From positions 24,941 through 88,940 of the forward strand of contig CANLAE010000011.1 in NCBI GenBank assembly GCA_947488765.1: DNA of 64,000 nt, in the 5' to 3' direction. Of the stretch, positions 25,224 through 34,305 are shown in pieces. Positions within the stretch are counted from its first letter, which is position 1. Every line of letters starts with the position of its first letter. Both the position numbers and the translations under genes were made by a program. The notes under the pieces were generated by a model that saw only the letters and a list, made by a program, of their open reading frames with translations, was not told the origin of the DNA and did not search any database. The stretch is from Chitinophagaceae bacterium. GTDB taxonomy: Bacteria; Bacteroidota; Bacteroidia; Chitinophagales; Chitinophagaceae.

Positions 25224-27599
25224 CTAATTCCTTAAAGGCTTACCGCTTTTTAAAACGCTTTGAATTCTTTCCAATGTTTTTCGTTCACCACACAAACTCA
25301 AAAATGCTTCACGTTCTAGATCCAATAAATATTGTTCACTTACCATTTGAGGTTCGCTTAAATCTCCGCCACACATTACATAAGCCAATTTACGTGCTAC
25401 CAACGCATCATGATCTGTTGCATAATTTCCACGCCACATGCCGTTTATGCCCGCCAACATTGCCCCCAAGCCCAGCCGCCCCAATACTTTAATATCTTTT
25501 CTTTGTTGTGGCATTGTGTAACCTGCATCAAAAATTTCAATTACACTTTTCTTTGCTTCGGCAATTCTTCTTCCCTGATTCATTACAATTTGGTCATGCC
25601 CTTTTCTTAATATTCCCATATCAAAAGCTTCATGCGCAGAGGTTGCAACTTTTGCAGTAGCAATAGCAAAAAAGCGGTCTTTCAATGTATTTGTTTCTGG
25701 TTCATCATTGTGTAGTTCATCACTAGCACGCAACACAAATTCTTTTGTTCCACCACCGCCCGGAATTAATCCTACACCCAATTCTACCAAGCCAATATAT
25801 GTTTCAGCAGCTGCACAAACTTTATCGGCATGTAAATTCATTTCACATGCCCCACCCAATGTTAATCCATGTGGTGCAGTAACAACAGGCACAGCAGAGT
25901 ATCTTAAACGCATCATGGAGTTTTGAAAATAACGAATAGCAAAATCCAACTCGTCATACTCCTGTTCAATTGCATACATAAATATCATTCCAACATTAGC
26001 ACCCGCACTAAAATTTGGACCATCATTTGCAATTACCAATCCTTTAAATTCCTCTTCTGCAATTCCGATTGCTTTATTAACCCCTTCTAAAACTTCGCTG
26101 CCTATACTATTCATTTTTGTATTCCATTCCAAACCTGCAACACCATCGCCAATATCATATAATCTGCATGCTGCATTTTTCCAAAGTAGTTTATCGGTGT
26201 TGTGATTTAATACAATAAATGCATCTCCTCCGGGTAATGTTTTGTATGATTTTGTGGGCACATCATAATACAATCTTTTGCCCGATTCAACTTTATAAAA
26301 AGAGGTACAACCTGCTTCCAACATTTCTGTAACCCAGCCGGCAACTTTATATCCAGCATCTAGCATCTTTTTCACAGTAGCTTCTACACCCAACACATCC
26401 CAACTTTCAAATGCACCAATTTCCCAGCCAAAGCCCGCCATCATTGCATCATCCACTCTATAAATCTCATCACTGATTTCAGGAATTCTATGAGAAATAT
26501 AAGAGAACAAAGAATAATGAAATTGACGGTAAAAATCTCCAGCTTTATCTGTACCAACATTTAATGCTTTTAATCTTGCTTTTAAATCATCAATTGGTTT
26601 TGCAGTTTCAAGTGTTGCAAATTTTGGTTTCAATCTTGCACCATATTCCATGGTTTGCAAATTCAACGTAAGAATTTCTTTGCCCTCTGCAGATTTTATT
26701 TTCTTGAAAAATCCTTGACCTGTTTTATCACCCAACCAATTATTTTCTACCAATTTTTCTAACCAAGACGGAATAGTAAAAATGGAAATTGCTTCATCTG
26801 TTGAACAATTATCAGCAACGCCTTTTGCAACTTTCACTAAAGTATCTATACCAACCACATCTGCTGTTCTAAAAGTTGCTGATTTCGGACGACCAATAAT
26901 TGGTCCTGTTAATGCATCAACCTCATCAATGGTTAATCCAATTTTTTGCATCAAATGAAAAATGCTCATGATGCTGAAAACCCCAATTCTATTGGCAATA
27001 AACGCCGGAGTATCTTTACAAAGCACAGTTGTTTTTCCTAAATACAAATCGCCATAATGCATTAAAAAACCAACCACTTCCCTATCTGTATGAGGTGTTG
27101 GAATAATTTCTAATAACCGCAAATAACGTGGCGGATTAAAAAAGTGCGTACCACAAAAATGTTTTTTAAAATCTTCGCTTCTTCCTTCTGAAAGCATGTG
27201 AATAGGAATACCCGAAGTATTTGAAGTGATGAGTGTTCCTGGTTTTCTGTATTGTTCTACTTGCTCATAAATTTTTTGCTTGATGTCTAAACGCTCTACT
27301 ACTACTTCTATGATCCAGTCGCAGGTAGCAATGTCTTTCATGTTATCGGTGAAGTTGCCAGTAGTAATTTTTTTAACGACATCTTTTGTATAAACCGGAC
27401 TGGGATTACTTTTGATGGCAGCTACCAAAGCATCATTGACTATTTTATTTTTCAATGCAGGCTTCGCATCTGAGGCTACATCTTTAGGTATGATATCTAA
27501 TAATAAAACCTGAACACCAATGCCTGCAAAATGGCAAGCAATACGAGAACCCATTACTCCACTTCCAAGAACAGCTACTTTTTTTATGACTCTTTTCAT
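25224..27599 (-). CDS. fadN: 3-hydroxyacyl-CoA dehydrogenase / enoyl-CoA hydratase fusion
   Basis: A 791-residue bifunctional fatty-acid beta-oxidation enzyme of the FadN type. The N-terminal 3-hydroxyacyl-CoA dehydrogenase has the NAD motif VLGSGVMGSRIACHFAG (residues 10-26) and the active-site HFFNPPRYLRLLEIIP near 150-165; its C-terminal helical domain follows with FIANRIGVFS near 208. The enoyl-CoA hydratase/isomerase domain lies in the last third: GLVIANDGPNFSAGANVGM forms the oxyanion pocket and LGVGLIPGGGGTKEFVLR carries the CoA-binding glycine-rich turn. This order, dehydrogenase before hydratase, is the reverse of FadB. A matching thiolase gene is not present in the window. Confidence 0.94.
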   Translation of the reverse strand: MKRVIKKVAVLGSGVMGSRIACHFAGIGVQVLLLDIIPKDVASDAKPALKNKIVNDALVAAIKSNPSPVYTKDVVKKITTGNFTDNMKDIATCDWIIEVVVERLDIKQKIYEQVEQYRKPGTLITSNTSGIPIHMLSEGRSEDFKKHFCGTHFFNPPRYLRLLEIIPTPHTDREVVGFLMHYGDLYLGKTTVLCKDTPAFIANRIGVFSIMSIFHLMQKIGLTIDEVDALTGPIIGRPKSATFRTADVVGIDTLVKVAKGVADNCSTDEAISIFTIPSWLEKLVENNWLGDKTGQGFFKKIKSAEGKEILTLNLQTMEYGARLKPKFATLETAKPIDDLKARLKALNVGTDKAGDFYRQFHYSLFSYISHRIPEISDEIYRVDDAMMAGFGWEIGAFESWDVLGVEATVKKMLDAGYKVAGWVTEMLEAGCTSFYKVESGKRLYYDVPTKSYKTLPGGDAFIVLNHNTDKLLWKNAACRLYDIGDGVAGLEWNTKMNSIGSEVLEGVNKAIGIAEEEFKGLVIANDGPNFSAGANVGMIFMYAIEQEYDELDFAIRYFQNSMMRLRYSAVPVVTAPHGLTLGGACEMNLHADKVCAAAETYIGLVELGVGLIPGGGGTKEFVLRASDELHNDEPETNTLKDRFFAIATAKVATSAHEAFDMGILRKGHDQIVMNQGRRIAEAKKSVIEIFDAGYTMPQQRKDIKVLGRLGLGAMLAGINGMWRGNYATDHDALVARKLAYVMCGGDLSEPQMVSEQYLLDLEREAFLSLCGERKTLERIQSVLKSGKPLRN

Positions 27600-27639
27600 A
27601 TTTCTTTCAAATAATTCGGTTAAAATAAAAATTTAATTT

Positions 27640-27667
27640 CTCACAGATAACACGGATAACACAGATA
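27640..27667 (+). repeat. Left 28-nt inverted repeat of the GxxExxY cassette
   Basis: Matches the reverse complement of 28173-28200 at 24 of 28 positions. It is itself internally repetitive, with GATAACAC-type units in tandem. It lies just past the end of the fadN-like operon direction and just beyond the GxxExxY stop codon. Confidence 0.6.
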
Positions 27668-27681
27668 ATTATTCGTTGTTG

Positions 27682-28062
27682 TTAATTATTTACTATTCTA
27701 ACAATTGATTCTTTGTCTTTTAAAAAAGCTACATTGAAGTTTACTAATATCCCTACTTCTATTCCGCTTAGTTTGAGATAAGTTAGTAATTGTTTTTTAT
27801 GAACATCTTCTAAAGCTTTAACTGATTTTATTTCTATGATAATTTTGTTCTCAACTAAAATATCAATCCTGTATCCTAGCTCAATATCATATTGTTTATA
27901 AGTTACAGGCAGAGCCAATTGGTTTTTTGCTTTCAATCCAATCAATTCAAACTCTTTCATTAATGCAGCTTCATAAACATTTTCCAATAATCCAGGACCT
28001 AAATTATTATATACTTCAAAAATAGCACCCCGAACTTTATAGGTTATGTCATTTATCTCCAT
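27682..28062 (-). CDS. GxxExxY family protein (PD-(D/E)xK nuclease-like)
   Basis: A 126-residue protein that carries the name-giving motif in GPGLLENVYEAAL near residues 22-34 and the nuclease-like strand pair YRIDILVENKIIIEIKSV near 63-80, where Asp 66 and the EIK form a PD-(D/E)xK catalytic core. Length is usual. The family is widespread in Bacteroidota, Cyanobacteria and metagenomes; its function is not established, and mobile or defence-related roles have been guessed from the fold. The ORF lies between imperfect 28-base inverted repeats, and a third related sequence (TCTGTGTTATCAG, 28070-28083) lies just upstream of its start. Confidence 0.85.
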   Translation of the reverse strand: MEINDITYKVRGAIFEVYNNLGPGLLENVYEAALMKEFELIGLKAKNQLALPVTYKQYDIELGYRIDILVENKIIIEIKSVKALEDVHKKQLLTYLKLSGIEVGILVNFNVAFLKDKESIVRIVNN

Positions 28063-28172
28063 GAATAATTTCTGTGTTATCAGTTTTTTATAAATAACTT
28101 TTTAATTACGAAATCCAAATAAAAATTTTAATGATTATATAGATAAGAAATCACTTCAACCCACACAAACAA

Positions 28173-28200
28173 TATCCGTGCTATCTGTGTTATCAGTGAG
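28173..28200 (-). repeat. Right 28-nt inverted repeat of the GxxExxY cassette
   Basis: Inverted partner of 27640-27667 (24 of 28 positions). Together they enclose 505 bases that hold only the GxxExxY gene. No target-site duplication is evident next to the two ends. Confidence 0.6.
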
Positions 28201-28281
28201 CATTTTCATTGTGTAACAAATTTAAAGAAAAAATTAGTTAGCTATGCAACTAATTTTTTCAATTTGAAATTAAATTTTAGA

Positions 28282-28313
28282 TAAAAAAAGGGAGTCATCA
28301 ATCGATAACTCCC
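28282..28313 (-). terminator. Terminator after the homogentisate dioxygenase gene
   Basis: GGGAGT (28290-28295) and ACTCCC (28308-28313) form a short stem, and on the minus strand the hairpin is followed by a run of seven T. It lies about 30 bases past the stop at 28345. Confidence 0.65.
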
Positions 28314-28344
28314 TCGGGCATTGCAAGCATGATAAAAGTTGCAT

Positions 28345-29514
28345 TTATTCTGCCCAACTCATTACATAATCTTTATTCTCAATTTCGAGTGCTTCTTTGG
28401 TTAACATCAGCGGATGAAAAGTATCAACCATTACAGCCAATTCGTTCGTTTCTTTTTTGCCAATACTTTTTGCAACAGCACCGGGATGTGGCCCATGTGG
28501 TATTCCGGCAGGATGCAATGTAAGCATACCTTTTGTTACATGTTTTCTGCTCATAAAATCACCATCAACATAATACAATAATTCATCACTGTCAATATTA
28601 CTGTGATTGTAAGGCGCAGGAATAGATTGTGGATGATAGTCATATAACCTCGGACAAAAACTGCACACCACAAAATTATGTGCATCAAAAGTTTGGTGCA
28701 CCGGCGGTGGCTGATGTACCCTTCCGGTAATAGGTTCAAAGTCATGTATGCTAAAAGCCGAAGGATAACATTGTCCATCCCATCCTACTACATCAAAAGG
28801 ATGATGGGCATAATGCAACCCATATAAAACACCTTTCTTTTTTGTTTTAATTACAAAATCACCGGCTTCATCTTTTGTAGTTAAATTTTTTGGCTTTCTA
28901 ATATCACGTTCACAAAATGGGGCATTTTCTAATAGTTGTCCATTAGTACTGATGTATCTTTTTGGATAACGAATTGGGCTAAAACTTTCTACAATAAACA
29001 AACGATTATCAGGTGTATCAAAATGAATCTGATAGATTGTTCCTCTTGGAATCAACAAATAATCACCATAACCAAATTCAATTTCTCCGTATTGTGTAAG
29101 CAACTTGCCGGTTCCCTGATGCACAAAAATCATTTCATCGGCATCGGCATTTTTATAAAAATAACTAGTTAAGCTTTCTTGAGGTGCTGCAAGTACAATA
29201 TGACAATCATTATTTACCAAAACTGGCACACGACTTTGCAAAAAATCAGCGGCAGGTTTTATGTTGAAACCCTCGAAGCTCCTGTGTTTCAGCATTTTTT
29301 CTTCTGCAATTGTTGGAGCAACAACTATTGGTTCATCTGTACTGATTATCTGAGTTGGCGGATGAACATGATACAACAAAGAATAATCATTGCTAAAGCC
29401 TTCTGTACTGAATAATTGCTCGGAATACAAGCCTCCATCAGGTTTGCGAAATTGTGTATGACGCTTGTGAGGAATATCTCCTAATGTATAATAATGTGGC
29501 ATAGCAATCGGCAA
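28345..29514 (-). CDS. hmgA: Homogentisate 1,2-dioxygenase
   Basis: A 389-residue cupin-fold iron enzyme that opens the aromatic ring of homogentisate to maleylacetoacetate in tyrosine and phenylalanine breakdown. The N-terminal DIPHKRHTQFRKPDGGLYSE and VHPPTQI blocks are typical, and the C-terminal cupin holds the metal site: HPAGIPHGPHPGA near residues 339-351, with an upstream DELLYYVDGDF. Length is that of the compact bacterial forms (human enzyme about 445). Other genes of the pathway (hydroxyphenylpyruvate dioxygenase, maleylacetoacetate isomerase, fumarylacetoacetase) are not in the window, so they must lie elsewhere. Confidence 0.94.
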   Translation of the reverse strand: MPIAMPHYYTLGDIPHKRHTQFRKPDGGLYSEQLFSTEGFSNDYSLLYHVHPPTQIISTDEPIVVAPTIAEEKMLKHRSFEGFNIKPAADFLQSRVPVLVNNDCHIVLAAPQESLTSYFYKNADADEMIFVHQGTGKLLTQYGEIEFGYGDYLLIPRGTIYQIHFDTPDNRLFIVESFSPIRYPKRYISTNGQLLENAPFCERDIRKPKNLTTKDEAGDFVIKTKKKGVLYGLHYAHHPFDVVGWDGQCYPSAFSIHDFEPITGRVHQPPPVHQTFDAHNFVVCSFCPRLYDYHPQSIPAPYNHSNIDSDELLYYVDGDFMSRKHVTKGMLTLHPAGIPHGPHPGAVAKSIGKKETNELAVMVDTFHPLMLTKEALEIENKDYVMSWAE

Positions 29515-29574
29515 TTATAAATTCAAAAACCAAATCAACAATATCAAAGAAAACAAAAATTATTTCAGTAGTAC

Positions 29575-30054
29575 TTAATTTACCAAAATACCTTTTGCAA
29601 CGATCACAATTTCTTTTTTAGGTTCTTTGATAGCAGCTATTTCAGCCTTAGTTTTTCCTGCATCTTCGGCATAATGTTGTAACATTTCTACAGAAGTTGT
29701 TTTCTCTTCGGCAATTCCATTGATGATGATTTCTTTTTCATTTAATACCAAAGGAACAGTGAACTTATGGTCTTTCATTTTTACCATAAATTTATCGGTA
29801 GTTCCTTTGATTTTTATCCAACAACCTTCTTTAGTACATACATCAGTTACATTGGCTTTTAACTGTACTTCTACTTTCTTTTTATCAGCAGGTAATTTTT
29901 GTAATTGAGCTACTAAATCACTAACAGAAACAGCATTTCCGGCAGTAAATTTTTCACCAAAGAAAGTTCCTTTTTCAGCCGGAACGCTTGGTGGCTGTGC
30001 ATTTAAAGCAACAAGAGTAAATAAAGAGACGATTGTTAAAACAATATTTTTCAT
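29575..30054 (-). CDS. DUF4920 domain exported protein
   Basis: A 159-residue protein with a signal peptide ending near ALNAQ (residue 19) and one DUF4920 domain. Visible features are LQKLPADKKKVEVQLKANVT, then DVCTKEGCWIKIKG near residues 71-84 with a conserved Cys pair, and FMVKMKDHKFTVPL, a hydrophobic strand that probably follows the metal or ligand pocket. The family is Bacteroidota-rich and uncharacterised; the Cys and His pattern suggests metal binding (inference). It is upstream of hmgA on the same strand with a 60-base gap. Confidence 0.85.
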   Translation of the reverse strand: MKNIVLTIVSLFTLVALNAQPPSVPAEKGTFFGEKFTAGNAVSVSDLVAQLQKLPADKKKVEVQLKANVTDVCTKEGCWIKIKGTTDKFMVKMKDHKFTVPLVLNEKEIIINGIAEEKTTSVEMLQHYAEDAGKTKAEIAAIKEPKKEIVIVAKGILVN

Positions 30055-30136
30055 AATGATATTTTTTTGAAAATCCTTTTATAAAGTTTATATTTTGGTA
30101 AAAAGACAGACCGGTGATTAAATAAAACAATAAGTA

Positions 30137-30484
30137 TTAAATGTGCATTTTAGCTTTCTTAGCCATTAATTCTTCCACGGTTTCTTTGTACATTTCATCA
30201 GGCACACAACAATCTACCGGACAAACTGCAGCACATTGTGGTTCTTCATGAAAGCCTTGACACTCAGTACATTTATTAGGTGTGATATAGTAAGTATCAA
30301 CACTAATTGGTGCATAACGCTGACCAGCATCGGTAACCGTTCCGTCCATTAATACAAAACTTCCTTTGATAGTTGTTCCATCTGCAATTGCCCATTCTAC
30401 ACCGCCTTCGTAGATAGCATTGTTAGGACATTCGGGCTCACAAGCTCCGCAATTGATACATTCGTCTGTTATTTTAATAGCCAT
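30137..30484 (-). CDS. Ferredoxin with two 4Fe-4S clusters
   Basis: A 115-residue electron-transfer protein starting at the ATG at 30484 ([20 protein letters not shown]); the frame is open 22 codons further upstream, but the ferredoxin fold starts at this methionine. Cluster I uses [12 protein letters not shown] and cluster II uses CTEC, then an insertion of eight residues, then CAAVCP, the arrangement of Allochromatium-type 2[4Fe-4S] ferredoxins that have a longer second motif and very low potentials. The segment between the motifs (about 45 residues) is longer than in the shortest ferredoxins. Divergent from the acyl-CoA reductase gene at 30579, a conceivable redox partner. Confidence 0.9.
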   Translation of the reverse strand: MAIKITDECINCGACEPECPNNAIYEGGVEWAIADGTTIKGSFVLMDGTVTDAGQRYAPISVDTYYITPNKCTECQGFHEEPQCAAVCPVDCCVPDEMYKETVEELMAKKAKMHI

Positions 30485-30545
30485 AAAAAACTGTTTTAAA
30501 TTGATTGGTTTTTGTTTTGCAAAAATGCGACGAAATTGGATGCCG

Positions 30546-30553
30546 TACATTTG
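30546..30553 (+). promoter_or_regulatory. Bacteroidota -7 promoter element for the acyl-CoA reductase gene
   Basis: TACATTTG fits the TAnnTTTG consensus, 25 bases before the ATG at 30579. A -33 TTG at ideal spacing is not seen. Confidence 0.5.
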
Positions 30554-30578
30554 CGTTATTCAAAAATAAAGTTTAGAA

Positions 30579-31583
30579 ATGATTTTACAAGATAGAATTA
30601 AAATTTTAGTTGAATTAGGCAAATATATTGCTACAAATAATGATGAATGGCAGGAAATAAAAGACCGGGCAGCAAGATCTAATCCCTGGTTTGCGGAAGT
30701 TTTTGTGGAAACAAGTACAAAAAATATTGCTATAGCATTTTTAGATGAAAAATTATTGAAGCAATGGACTGAGAATTATGGATTAAAAGCTGAAATTGGT
30801 GTACCAAAAAATGTTGGGATTGTAATGGCTGGAAATATTCCACTAGTTGGATTTCATGATTTTTTATGTGTATTTATCAGTGGTCACAACATTACTATCA
30901 AAACATCTTCAAAAGACGATGTTTTAATCAAGCATCTTGTTGGTAAAATGTTTGAATGGAATAATGATTTAGCCCATATTATTTCTTTCGCCGAAAGGCT
31001 AAATGGCTGTGATGCATACATAGCAACCGGCAGCAACAACAGCAGCAGGTATTTTGAATATTATTTTGGTAAATACCCAAGCATCATCAGAAAAAATAGA
31101 ACATCTGTTGCAATTTTAACCGGTGATGAAACAAAAGAAGAATTGAGTTTATTGGCCGATGACATTCAACAATATTTTGGATTGGGTTGCAGAAATGTTA
31201 CCAAACTTTATGTGCCTGAAAAATATGATTTTATACCCTTAATGGAAGCATTGAAAAAATATGAATTCTATGCCGACTTTCATAAGTACAAACACAACTT
31301 TGATTATCATCTGGCTTTGTTAATAATGGGCAATAAATTGTACATGAATAATGGCACGATAATTTTTTCTGAAGACACACAATTGTTTTCGCCTATCAGT
31401 CAAATTAATTATGAATACTACGAAAACAAAACCCAATTAACAGAGATATTAAAATCCAATCAACAAGTACAATGTATTGTTGGAAATGGAAACATACCAT
31501 TTGGAAAAGCGCAACAGCCAAGCCTTACAGATTATGCTGATGGAATAGATACCATGGAATTTTTAGTGGCATTAACTAAATAA
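30579..31583 (+). CDS. Acyl-CoA reductase (LuxC-like)
   Basis: A 334-residue protein of the aldehyde-dehydrogenase-like acyl-CoA reductase (LuxC) family, which reduces acyl-CoA or acyl groups to aldehyde with NADPH. Characteristic blocks are GIVMAGNIPLVGFHDFL near residues 83-99, VFISGHNITIKTSSKDD near 101-117, ATGSNNSSRYFEYYFGK near 149-165, and GLGCRNVTKLYVPE near 204-217, whose cysteine is the predicted acyl acceptor. It is shorter than Vibrio LuxC (about 480 residues), as is common for Bacteroidota members. There is no luciferase here; a role in fatty aldehyde, polyene or wax biosynthesis is possible but unproven. Confidence 0.85.
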   Translation: MILQDRIKILVELGKYIATNNDEWQEIKDRAARSNPWFAEVFVETSTKNIAIAFLDEKLLKQWTENYGLKAEIGVPKNVGIVMAGNIPLVGFHDFLCVFISGHNITIKTSSKDDVLIKHLVGKMFEWNNDLAHIISFAERLNGCDAYIATGSNNSSRYFEYYFGKYPSIIRKNRTSVAILTGDETKEELSLLADDIQQYFGLGCRNVTKLYVPEKYDFIPLMEALKKYEFYADFHKYKHNFDYHLALLIMGNKLYMNNGTIIFSEDTQLFSPISQINYEYYENKTQLTEILKSNQQVQCIVGNGNIPFGKAQQPSLTDYADGIDTMEFLVALTK

Positions 31584-31677
31584 AGAATTATAGTCAAATG
31601 CTCAATTAGTTTTTTTAATTTTACAAATAGAACAATTGCTATTTTTTGAATGAATCAAATGCCCCATCAATTTTTAT

Positions 31678-32805
31678 ATGGATAGAATTTATTTTGATAA
31701 TGCCGCAACTACAACATTAGACCCTAAGGTTTTAGAAACAATGATGCCTTACCTAACGCAACACTTTGGCAATCCAAGTAGCATTTATAGTTATGGAAGA
31801 GAAAGCAGATTGGCAATTGAAAATGCAAGAAAATCGGTAGCAAAAATCTTAAATGCACATCCATCAGAAATATTTTTTACAAGCGGAGGAACAGAAAGCA
31901 GCAATACTGCAATCATCACAGCGGTAAGAGATTTGGGTTGCAAAAATATCATCAGTTCAAAAATTGAACACCACGCTACTTTGCATACTGTAGAACATTT
32001 GCATCAACAAGGAGAAGCAAGTTTGAACTATGTAAAATTATTGGAAGACGGGCATATAGATATGCATGATTTAGAAACTTTATTAGCTTCTGCGTCAGAA
32101 AAAACTTTGGTTACACTAATGCATGCCAACAATGAAATTGGAAACATTTTAGATATTGATACAGTAGGTGAATTATGTAAAAAATATGATGCAATATTTC
32201 ATAGTGATACGGTACAAACAGTAGGGCATTTTCCATTTGATTTACGCAATACACATGTACATTTTATTACCGGTGCAGGACATAAATTTCATGGCCCAAA
32301 AGGCGTTGGTATTTTGTACATTAATGAAAACATTACCATCAAACCCTTTGTTCATGGGGGTTCGCAAGAACGAAACATGCGGGCAGGTACTGAAAATTTA
32401 TATGGCATTGTTGGTTTTTCTAAAGCCTTACAATTAGCAACAGAACATTACGAATCAGACAGCATTTATATTCAATCGTTGAAGTTATACATGAGCGAAC
32501 AGTTGAAACTGAAGTTCGATTCCATCTCATTCAATGGTGATGTTTTTGGCAAAAGTTTATACACCGTATTAAGTGTCAATTTTCCAAAAACAGAAAAGAG
32601 TGAAATGATTTTATTTAATCTGGACATCAATAAAATTTGTGCCAGTGGCGGCAGTGCATGTACAAGTGGTGCAGATGCAGGTAGCCATGTTATTAGGGCA
32701 ATTAACAACAATCCCAATCAGGTAACTGTTCGTTTTAGTTTTTGTAAAAACAATACCAAAGCAGAAATTGATACTGTAATTAATAAGTTGGCAGAAATGA
32801 CTTAG
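31678..32805 (+). CDS. Cysteine desulfurase (NifS/IscS type)
   Basis: A 375-residue PLP-dependent enzyme that removes sulfur from cysteine for Fe-S cluster or thio-cofactor synthesis. The N-terminus MDRIYFDNAATTTLD and FGNPSSIYSYGRESR are typical of the NifS/IscS class, HANNEIG near residues 149-155 contacts PLP, TGAGHKFHGPKGVGILY near 199-215 holds the Schiff-base lysine, and the catalytic cysteine is in SGGSACTSGAD near 322-332. No scaffold (IscU or SufU) gene is adjacent. Second copies of this enzyme are common and the exact sulfur acceptor is not evident. Confidence 0.94.
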   Translation: MDRIYFDNAATTTLDPKVLETMMPYLTQHFGNPSSIYSYGRESRLAIENARKSVAKILNAHPSEIFFTSGGTESSNTAIITAVRDLGCKNIISSKIEHHATLHTVEHLHQQGEASLNYVKLLEDGHIDMHDLETLLASASEKTLVTLMHANNEIGNILDIDTVGELCKKYDAIFHSDTVQTVGHFPFDLRNTHVHFITGAGHKFHGPKGVGILYINENITIKPFVHGGSQERNMRAGTENLYGIVGFSKALQLATEHYESDSIYIQSLKLYMSEQLKLKFDSISFNGDVFGKSLYTVLSVNFPKTEKSEMILFNLDINKICASGGSACTSGADAGSHVIRAINNNPNQVTVRFSFCKNNTKAEIDTVINKLAEMT

Positions 32806-32916
32806 TAAATCAATTTTTCAAATCAAATTACTTTTTGATGCTTGTATTTAAGAATATTGGAAGGGAAATATCCAGATAAATTTCTTTTGTGCTACAACAA
32901 ATTATTGATAATCTGT

Positions 32917-34305
32917 TTACAAAACTTCTTCAATAAGCACACCTTCCTTTTGAACCAATAAAGTTGTTCCCTGAACATAATTTTCATTGTGTTGGGAAGC
33001 ATCCAACCCTTCTTCTTCATCTGCCTCTGAAACCCTTAATGGGACAAGGTAGTTAATGAATTTGAATATAATAAAGGATGCAATAAAACTATAAGATGCA
33101 GCAAATGCCATACCTTTTAATTGAATTAAAAACTGACCATCCAACACCAATGGATTTACAACTTTACTACCCAATGCACCAGTAAGCAACATACCTGTAA
33201 TACCCCCTAATCCATGACATGCAAATACATCCAAAGGGTCATCTAATTTCGTTTTATGTTTCAAAAATTCTGCTACAGAATTTGAAACGATAGCAGCCAC
33301 AAAGCCAATAAAAATTGCTTGAGGAACGCCAACGAATCCGGCTGCCGGAGTAATTGCGACCAAGCCAACAACCGCACCAATGCAAAAGCCAAGCACAGAG
33401 GGCTTCTTGCCTCTTAATACATCAAAAAACATCCAAGCCAACCCAGCAGCAGCTGCAGAAGTATTGGTTGTTGCAAATGCATACGCAGCCAATGATCCAG
33501 CACTTGTAGCGCTACCCGCATTAAAACCAAACCAACCAAACCACAGCAAACCTGTTCCAATTAAAACATAAGGAATATTTGCAGGAGAATTAAGATTGGT
33601 TGATTTACGGGGTTTTAAAACCAAAGCACCTGTAAGAGCAGCCATACCCGCTGAAATATGCACTACTGACCCACCGGCAAAATCTAATACGCCCCATTTA
33701 AACATTAATCCATTAGGATGCCAAGCCATATGGGCCAATGGAGCATAAACAATTATACCAAATAATACAATAAATAAAGTATAAGCTGTAAAACGAATTC
33801 TTTCGGCTACAGCACCTACTACTAATCCTGGTGTAATGATTGCAAACATTAATTGAAAGAATGAAAATAATGGCAAAGGAATAGTCGCAGCAAGACTCCA
33901 GGGTTCGCCATTCATTACATTTTTAAACATAAAGAATGTACGAGGATCCCCAATAAAACCGCCGATAGATTTGCCAAAACAAAGGCTGAATTGAACAACG
34001 ATCCACAGTACAGAAATAATACCGGCAGATACTGTACTTTTCATCATAGTAGAAAGAACATTTTTTCTGCCTACCATTCCACCATAAAAAAAAGCCAAAG
34101 CTGGTGTCATTAAAAAAACAAATGCACACGATAGCAGCATCCAAGAAATGTCTCCGGTATTGTAAACATATTTGGGCGATTTGCCATCTGCACCCATTAA
34201 TTTAGTTGGATCAAAAGAAGCATCAGGGGTAACAAATAATGCTAAAATGGCTATAAAAGACAAAATAAAAAATGGTGTAACACCCTTAAATGTGGATTTG
34301 CTCAT
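32917..34305 (-). CDS. amt: Ammonium transporter
   Basis: A 462-residue inner-membrane channel of the Amt/Mep/Rh family with eleven membrane segments after a hydrophobic N-terminal segment. Diagnostic residues are seen: FFYGGMVGRKNVLSTMMKS (residues 73-91), the pore histidine in VVHISAGMAALTGALVL, and the second pore histidine in DVFACHGLGGITGMLLTG near residues 356-373, together forming the twin-His site that conducts ammonia. The C-terminus is extended (DEEEGLDASQHNENY). No GlnK/PII gene is adjacent, which is unusual for many bacteria but not unknown in Bacteroidota. Confidence 0.95.
   Translation of the reverse strand: MSKSTFKGVTPFFILSFIAILALFVTPDASFDPTKLMGADGKSPKYVYNTGDISWMLLSCAFVFLMTPALAFFYGGMVGRKNVLSTMMKSTVSAGIISVLWIVVQFSLCFGKSIGGFIGDPRTFFMFKNVMNGEPWSLAATIPLPLFSFFQLMFAIITPGLVVGAVAERIRFTAYTLFIVLFGIIVYAPLAHMAWHPNGLMFKWGVLDFAGGSVVHISAGMAALTGALVLKPRKSTNLNSPANIPYVLIGTGLLWFGWFGFNAGSATSAGSLAAYAFATTNTSAAAAGLAWMFFDVLRGKKPSVLGFCIGAVVGLVAITPAAGFVGVPQAIFIGFVAAIVSNSVAEFLKHKTKLDDPLDVFACHGLGGITGMLLTGALGSKVVNPLVLDGQFLIQLKGMAFAASYSFIASFIIFKFINYLVPLRVSEADEEEGLDASQHNENYVQGTTLLVQKEGVLIEEVL

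Noticed and set aside
28251..28313. A riboswitch-like structure downstream of hmgA
   Set aside because: The stem GGGAGT/ACTCCC is short and followed by a T run on the minus strand, so a terminator is the simpler explanation.
30485..30550. N-terminal extension of the ferredoxin gene
   Set aside because: The 22 extra residues have no similarity to ferredoxins, and the fold begins at the methionine encoded at 30484.
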